Of a DNA stretch of 64,000 bases, positions 58,301-64,000 are shown piece after piece. Source of the stretch: Epiperipatus broadwayi (Eukaryota > Onychophora > Udeonychophora > Euonychophora > Peripatidae); NCBI GenBank assembly GCA_028023455.1, contig JAQFVV010000031.1, positions 3,348,001 to 3,412,000 of the forward strand, in the 5' to 3' direction. The position numbers and the translations under genes are program-made. Below the pieces are notes generated by a model. The model did no database searches, had not been told where the DNA came from, and worked only from the letters and a program-made list of their open reading frames with translations. Position 1 is the first letter of the stretch; every line of letters begins with the position of its first letter.

Positions 58301-61300
58301 AAACATTTCATAAAAAAGACTAACACACAACCTTACTCCAAGTTACTTTAAAATAACATTAGACCATAGCCTAACTTATTTTCCTCATTTGTCAAAGATT
58401 AGATCTAAAGTAATTCCTACAAATAACCTCCACTAAGATTATACTGTAAATATTGTAGTAGTGGCTTACATGTTTTGAGAAAATGTGCTCACATTAGCAA
58501 CTAAATATTATCGTAACTCTCAAATCCACTTCCCTGTAAGAAGTTTAAGAAATATCCTTTTTTGACACCCAAATAATTTTATTTTCGGATCTAATAGTAA
58601 ATCTATATTGATTTACTATTTTTAGGCATTACAAATATCATTATCAGGTTTAGAACCACTCATTATTGCTACTCTTATCCCGCTTCAACAATAGATTTAA
58701 CAACCACTGACTATATCATTGTGGCAAAGACAAATCTATGTCTATAATGGTAGATTTGAAGTTAATACAGCTTTTAGTGAATTATTCTCCATGTTAAATA
58801 TAGATTTTTTTATTTATGTTTATTAATAATTGGCTATTTAAAGAAAAACAATATATATATATATATGCTAAATAAATAAAATTGCTAATGCATACAAACA
58901 TTGTAATTTAGCTTTTTTTTTTGAAAATTGGTTAATATTTTTAGCCTTTTTATATATAAAAAAATTTTTTTAATAATTAGAATTTCAGAAGATGATAATT
59001 TTTTCAAAGAATGGGGATGTATCTGCAATTAATAGTCTTATTGCAAGAATTTATATATATATTAGGAATTTACTAATTTATGTGTTTTTTAATATTATCA
59101 CTATCTTTTTTTTTAAATGTAAAAATCAATCATGAATCATTGAATAGAACTTTTTTAAAAATGCAAATAACTTTTTAATAAGGCATTTTTTTAAAAAATG
59201 CTAAAAAAAAAAACCAACAAATTTTCTTATTTATTTTTTTTTTTTTAAAAAAAAATGCAATTTTTTATGAATTGAACATTTTATCTAAGTTCTTATAAAT
59301 ACCTTTAGATAATTTACTTGTTATTATTTTGTAAGAATTTTTTAAAAAAAAAACTAGAATTTAAATTTAAGCATTTTAATAAAAATGTTTTAAACTTCAT
59401 CATTTTGCTATTTTAATTATTAAAGATATGCAAAATTAAAATAATATTCTTAAAAAATAATTAACTTCTTGTGTCTAATGTTTGTTGAATGAGCTTTTGA
59501 AAAGCTATAATTAGTTTAAATATTTCCTTTAAACAAAATTTTAAAAAGAATGATTTTTTTTTAAAGAAATATTAATTTTTGAATCAAATTTGTGAAACAT
59601 TTACATTTTCTAAAAAGAATAAAGGTATATCCATTTTTAAAATATGTGTTGCATTTTATGGTTTTAATTTTTTTGATAGTATTTGCAATTGACTACTTAT
59701 TTTCTGTGGGTATTGGTTGCATTTGATATATATTTATCATCACTGAAAATTTATTTAAATTTAATGAAAGAATCTCGGAATATTAATAAGTAACAATACA
59801 TTGAAATTCAAAACAAATACACATTTATTTTCATTTCCCCAGGATGCATTTGTATTTTTTAAAGCTTTATTTATTTATGGGGGTTTTTTTTTTTTATTTA
59901 AATTTTTTTTCTCTCAGTTACCCAATTAAAAAATGTTTTCCCATTAATCAAATCATAGCTATGATTAAAATAAATTATTTGTAACAATTGTGGTAAGAAT
60001 TGGATTATCAGACATTGTATCTTTTAAAATAATGGATATAAATTGTATTATAAAAGATTAAACTTCAACATTTTTTTAGTACAAATCATATGTATTTAAT
60101 GATGAAATTTTCTTAATTAAATTTAAATATAATATTCTTATAAATAATCTTTGCATATATTGTGATTACATGAATTCAAAAGTAGCAAATAAAATTGAGT
60201 TTGAATCCTAGATAGATTTTATTAAGTTGGTTTAGGAAAATAAATGCTAAAATTAGATTCAATAAAAAAGTTGAATAGTAAAGTAACTGAGAAATTTACA
60301 CATGGTGACATATAAAATAAAAAATAATGGGGAAAAAAAAAACCAGTAATGAATAATAAAATGTATATTGTGAATTTCTCAACAGTTGGTATATATTAGA
60401 GCATTTTAAATTCAACCTTTTACTTTTTTATAAAAATCAGGAAGTAACCTGTAGTAGGAAATTCATAGTGATGTACAACAATTTATTTAAAAATGGAAAA
60501 GATATCAGATTTCTAGTGTATAACCTTTTCACTGCCAACTTGCATCCTCTAGTAGCTGTTTGCACTAAAATTTTGATGTTTTATTTTAATAATTAAATCT
60601 TTATTCTGCAATATAAATTTACAAGCAAAAATCATTCTTAAAAATAATATTTCAATTTTACAAATTTAGAAAAAAAGAAATAAACTAAAATATATAACGT
60701 AATCGGAACATTGTTTATTCTTTTGTAGCTATTGATAAAAATGATAGCAATTGAAGGAAAATTTGTTTTAATTCTATTTCTAAAATCTGAATGAATTTTT
60801 ATTAAGTCATCTTAAACCTATAAAATGTTTAAACTTTTAAAACTCCACTTATAATTATTTAAAAATGACAAAAAATAACTTACAGCATTTATGAAGGCAT
60901 TCCTTTTTCAGCAAGTCATAACTTCCTCTTTGCTATGATTATTGTTTTATTTTTTTTGATTTCTTAAAAATAAATATTTTGCAAAAATAATCATAAATAA
61001 ATTACAGAAAATATTCAAACCCCCCTCCCCATAGATAGGTGCCAAAGAGGGAATTTAAGCCAAACAACCAAAGAGCCCCTATACTGTGCTACAAAACCAG
61101 TACTAGGAAAAGAATCGATAAAATATAATTTATATGTGCATGTATAAAATCATTTATGATGCATGGTTATAAGTAAACTCATTATGTATGTTTCCATTTC
61201 TGAACATTGAGACAGGTTACAGTTGTATGGCTTATATCATTTTAAAGAGTAAAAAAAAAAAAAGTCTAAAAATGTAATGTATGGTTTTTACAATTAAAAA

Positions 61301-61546
61301 GATAAACCTATTTTTTTAAAAAAAATTTGCATTGAATTTTGTTTTTATAAAAAAGTAAAAGTGAAAAGCAATTAAGTAATTAAAACAGCTAATTAACTTC
61401 ATAGTTTATTTATTTGTTTTTATGTAACTTGTAGTGTTCGTTTAATTTCTCTTGCTGCTCAGAAGTTTATATCAGATATTGCTAATGATGCTTTACAACA
61501 CTGCAAAATGAGAGGATCAGGACAAAGTTCTAAAAAAACAGGCAAA
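55225..61546 (+). CDS. TAF10: TAF10 (TFIID/SAGA subunit 10), partial gene, three exons
   Basis: TAF10 is a histone-fold protein of the general transcription factor TFIID and the SAGA coactivator, pairing with TAF3, TAF8 or SUPT7L-type partners in the nucleus. Three exons splice in frame (55225-55346, 55421-55485, 61435-61546) and give about 99 residues. These cover a variable linker ending RTAGIPLSDFILQLEDYTPT, then IPDAVTAYYLNRAGFEASDPR, then IVRLISLAAQKFISDIANDALQHCKM: the first helices of the histone fold, nearly identical to animal TAF10. The usual last block (YTLTMEDLxPAL and about 25 more residues) is not found in the window, and neither is the start codon exon. Exon phases (1, 0, 2, 0) and GT/AG sites agree throughout. 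Intron 2 is 5.9 kb and packed with transposons; intron 1 is only 74 bp. Confidence 0.93.
55421..55485 (+). CDS. TAF10: TAF10 internal exon b
   Basis: The acceptor is gttattttag and the donor gtaagt. It encodes IPDAVTAYYLNRAGFEASDPR plus two bases of the next codon (AT), completed by T from exon c to give Ile. Reading straight through gives a false Met before the stop. Confidence 0.93.
55841..57494. mobile_element. inverted-repeat element hosting a Tigger derivative
   Basis: The ends 55841-55878 and 57456-57494 are inverted copies (ggtagttttctattctatca, tgtcagcc, atgatg) with few mismatches. Without the nested Tigger derivative (56329-57433) it would be about 550 bp. The left interior (55905-56040) is GC-richer, with ctctggctcttttct twice (55981 and 56107). 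No coding capacity. The superfamily is unknown. Confidence 0.7.
56329..57433 (+). mobile_element. internally deleted Tigger derivative (copy 3) with doubled left end
   Basis: The ends cacctgggtctc and gagacccaggtg, with TA duplications (56327-56328 and 57434-57435), match the Tigger at 18765. The left end carries the terminal repeat twice: 56329-56441 is a self-complementary stub (cacctgggtctctttttacg and its inverted copy ending aagagaccaacgtg). The normal subterminal palindrome follows from 56450. Only scraps of the transposase C-terminus remain (ITNYIVTRKPL-like sequence near 56990-57030). Confidence 0.88.
58150..58810 (+). mobile_element. possible decayed retrotransposon gag fragment
   Basis: One frame near 58441-58500 reads YCKYCSSGLHVLRKCAHISN, which fits the CX2CX4HX4C spacing of a zinc knuckle found in LTR-retrotransposon gag. 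The surrounding 600 bp is less AT-rich than the intron around it but full of stops, and no protease or RT is seen. Chance cannot be excluded. Confidence 0.3.
61435..61546 (+). CDS. TAF10: TAF10 internal exon c
   Basis: The acceptor is taacttgtag and the donor gtaagt. The first base completes the split Ile codon. It encodes VRLISLAAQKFISDIANDAL, QHCKM and a Ser/Lys-rich linker (RGSGQSSKKTGK). The exon ends in phase 0, so the missing last exon should begin with a whole codon. Confidence 0.93.
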
Positions 61547-64000
61547 GTAAGTCTAACTTTCTGAATTTTTTTTTTCATTATTTTATTTTTTTGTAATATC
61601 TGACTTATTAAACTTTTATTATATATATATTTGTATAAGTGCAGTAATAATTAAATGTTGAAAAATAATATTAAAGGAAATTTTGTTATATTAATAATTT
61701 ATCAAATAAAAAGTATTAGAAATATTATTTAATAAGTTTCATTTTTTTTTTTTTTTTTTTATGAAACGCACTAAAATTACTTTTAGTTAAAAAAAACTAC
61801 TTTTTACTAACAGATATAAAATAAATTTCTGATACAAATAATAAACACAAATTGTTATATATAATTTTATTATTGAAAATGAATTATATATTTTAGGACT
61901 AGATTTTAACAATGATTTCAAAAATCACTGAAATCAAATCAATGTCATTAAATTAATAAAAATTTTTGAAAAAGGAGTTGCGATATCCATTATATTTTGT
62001 TCAATTTCCCCATACATGAAATAGTTCATGTTTTGATTTGATGATAAACTTTGATTATAGTAGAATACATATTGTTTATTAAGTTGCAAGTATATTATAC
62101 TTTTCAACCTGAATATATAACACAGATCTTTTTTATATGTGTTGTATGCATATATAAATTAAGATTACAGTATAAGCAAAAATTTAAAATAATAATGTAA
62201 TGATTAATAATAAATTGAGGGAGGCACAATTTCATATATTTTACTGAGAATATGTTCATTCACATTCACTCAAAAAAAAAAAACTTACTGAATTCTATTT
62301 TTAAATAAAATGAATAGAGAAATGTCTGACTTTCACAGCAATTGAATATGTTTTGTATGCCTCCCACTATTGAAACATAATTAATTGCAGTCTAGTTTTT
62401 TAAAGACTAAGTTCTCTGTAGTTATTTTGATATTTTTAAATCCATATCAACTTTATTAATGTTTTTAAATTTTATCAAACATTTAACATTATGCTTAGAA
62501 AACATTTTATTACACAAAATACTGTATTTCAAATTCGGAAATATTAAACGGAAGAAATTTTATTGGTAAGTATGACCATGCACAATACTCCGAGCAAGAA
62601 AAAGAACTACTGTTGTATTGTAAAATGTATTAAATGTTATGAATTTTAATTTTTTTTTTTAAAAAAAAAATGTGATCATGTACACTCTCTGAGACAGAAA
62701 AAGGACTGCTGGCGTATAAAATGTATTAAATTTATTAATTTTAATGTTTTCCTTAAGTTCACTGTTTTGTTATTAAGCTTAATGTAGTGATAAATGAATT
62801 TAACAAAAAAAAATTGCTGGCTGGATAATTTATATTCAATTGAAAACTGCTGCTTGGAAGATAAAGGGATATATAACCAATCTGTAGGTCAAAGATTTAA
62901 TGATGTAAAAAAAACCATAAATTCATTTGGTAAAAAAAAAAATATTGTTTATAAAATGAACTCCAATTATTAAATATAAAAATTCAAAAATATCATATAT
63001 ATATTTTACCTTGGACAGTGAGTTCAATTGGTTCTCCAAAATGCTTCTTATAACAAAATTTTACTTAAAAAGTAAGCATTTATAATATTTCTTTGAGGAA
63101 AAAAATTAATTTGTTATCTTAAATGAAAAAATTAACTAATGAATAAGTATTTTTGTAAGCACATTAGAAAAAGAAATACTAATCTGTGGTAAATATACTG
63201 TGTAAAAAACATTTCAGTAGCTAAAGTTTAAAAAAAAAATATATAATTATTTCTCTGCCATTTTGTTTTTTATATTTGCTTCTTATTATCTAAATTAAGA
63301 TTAGTTCAAATAAAGCATGTAAATAATAATAACTAATTACAATGTGCATTTTAAAATTTATTTTTGTAAATAAAACTGAAATTTTTTGCAGTGCTGTTTT
63401 TATTTTTAAAGCAACAGTTTGCAAATTTGTTTTCTAGAAATAAGTCAAAATTAATTGCTGCAGGTTTAATAATGTAAATGATTGCATTTTTTATTTTTGC
63501 TGATTTATGTTTATAATAAAAGCTGTCATTATCTTGAAAATGTCACAAACAAAATTATGAAATTATTGATTTCTAGATTGAGCTAATAAATGGTATTTTA
63601 AATTTATATTTAGTAACTTTTGATTATTAACTGCTTAATGCATTTAAATGATTTTTCTCTCAAAATAACTTAACAGTTATGATGATTGTAATTTTTTGCC
63701 ACTGGGAAAATGTTTATAAAAGAATTTTAATCTGTAAAATTGATTGAATAAATATATTTAAGCTAATGTACACATTTAAAAATTTAATAGTAATATACTT
63801 GATTATTTTGTGTGATCAAAATATGCTTTTGATTACTTACTGTAATGAATGAAACTGGCATTTTTTTCATTTGTAGTTTTTAACAATGAAAGACATCTTT
63901 ACTTTGGATATGTTTTGCACTGGCACTGGTTGAAAATTAGACAAAAGTACATTAACTGTATTTTATTTCTATAATCAAAATATTTTATATTGGATAATCA
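61547..64000 (+). other. TAF10 intron 3, running off the window
   Basis: AT-rich with no supported exon. A diffuse repeat at 62105-62275 resembles 2845-3020. The terminal TAF10 exon is expected to the right of the window. Confidence 0.6.
62105..62275 (+). repeat. unclassified dispersed repeat, copy 2
   Basis: Same order of short matches as 2845-3020 (taaattaagatta, attaataataaatt). Similarity is low and both are AT-rich. Confidence 0.3.

Larger units (their letters stand above)
55486..61434 (+). other. TAF10 intron 2 (5.9 kb)
   Basis: Apart from the nested elements at 55841-57494 and a possible decayed gag-like fragment near 58440, the intron is AT-rich with no other supported feature. A short block at 61020-61110 with a C run has slightly higher GC but no recognisable identity. 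Confidence 0.7.

Noticed and set aside
63879-63935. Possible last TAF10 exon (acceptor-like ttgtag followed by FLTMKDI, reminiscent of YTLTMEDL)
   Set aside because: The match is about five residues, the next residues (FTLDMFCTGTG, stop) do not continue like TAF10, and the required length and C-terminal block are missing. Probably chance.

Overview
This window is very AT-rich eukaryotic (metazoan) DNA with long homopolymer runs, few coding exons and a dense layer of decayed transposable elements. Two host genes are recognisable. One is an intact, single-exon chloride intracellular channel protein (CLIC/EXC-4 family; 14835-15590, +). The other is part of TAF10, a TFIID/SAGA subunit: three coding exons at 55225-55346, 55421-55485 and 61435-61546 (+), with the first and last exons not found. 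The CLIC C-terminus looks mollusc- or lophotrochozoan-like to me, but that is from memory, so I only claim an invertebrate bilaterian. No prokaryotic features are present.

Layout. 0.5-1.9 kb: old foldback repeat. 3.5-9.1 kb: two RTE-type LINE copies in opposite orientations. 9.1-10.5 kb: a mariner remnant holding a tRNA-derived SINE with 15-bp target duplications. 12.4-13.9 kb: hairpin repeats and a palindromic SINE pair. 14.8-15.6 kb: CLIC. 17.9-18.4 kb: palindrome plus direct repeats. 18.7-23.7 kb: a nearly full Tigger (pogo-type) transposon inside an older repeat, then an internally deleted Tigger copy. 25.3-27.0 kb: an unclassified DNA element with about 62-bp terminal inverted repeats. 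27.9-30.4 kb: the longest RTE copy. 31.4-35.9 kb: three palindromic SINE-like units. 36.3 kb: a second tRNA-derived SINE. 40.4-41.9 and 51.4-54.6 kb: two Penelope-like elements, the second interrupted at TTAA by a piggyBac-like element. 55.2 kb to the end: TAF10 and its introns, one carrying a nested Tigger derivative.

Main observation. At least three different tRNA-promoter-like repeat families contain a hammerhead-ribozyme-like core (CUGANGA, stem II, GAAA, very short stem III, NUH cleavage triplet, stem I with an internal loop). The best copies are at 35471-35532 (+), 33781-33839 (-) and, more degenerate, 13731-13800 (+). Paired positions show compensatory changes between copies. These units occur as palindromic or snap-back dimers, and four of them are flanked by 8-14-bp target duplications, so the dimer appears to have inserted as one unit. 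Penelope-like elements are known to carry hammerhead motifs and to insert in rearranged or inverted dimers, and two lie nearby. A working hypothesis is that these are non-autonomous, ribozyme-bearing SINEs mobilised by Penelope-like or LINE machinery. Sequence reading alone cannot prove ribozyme activity or mobility.
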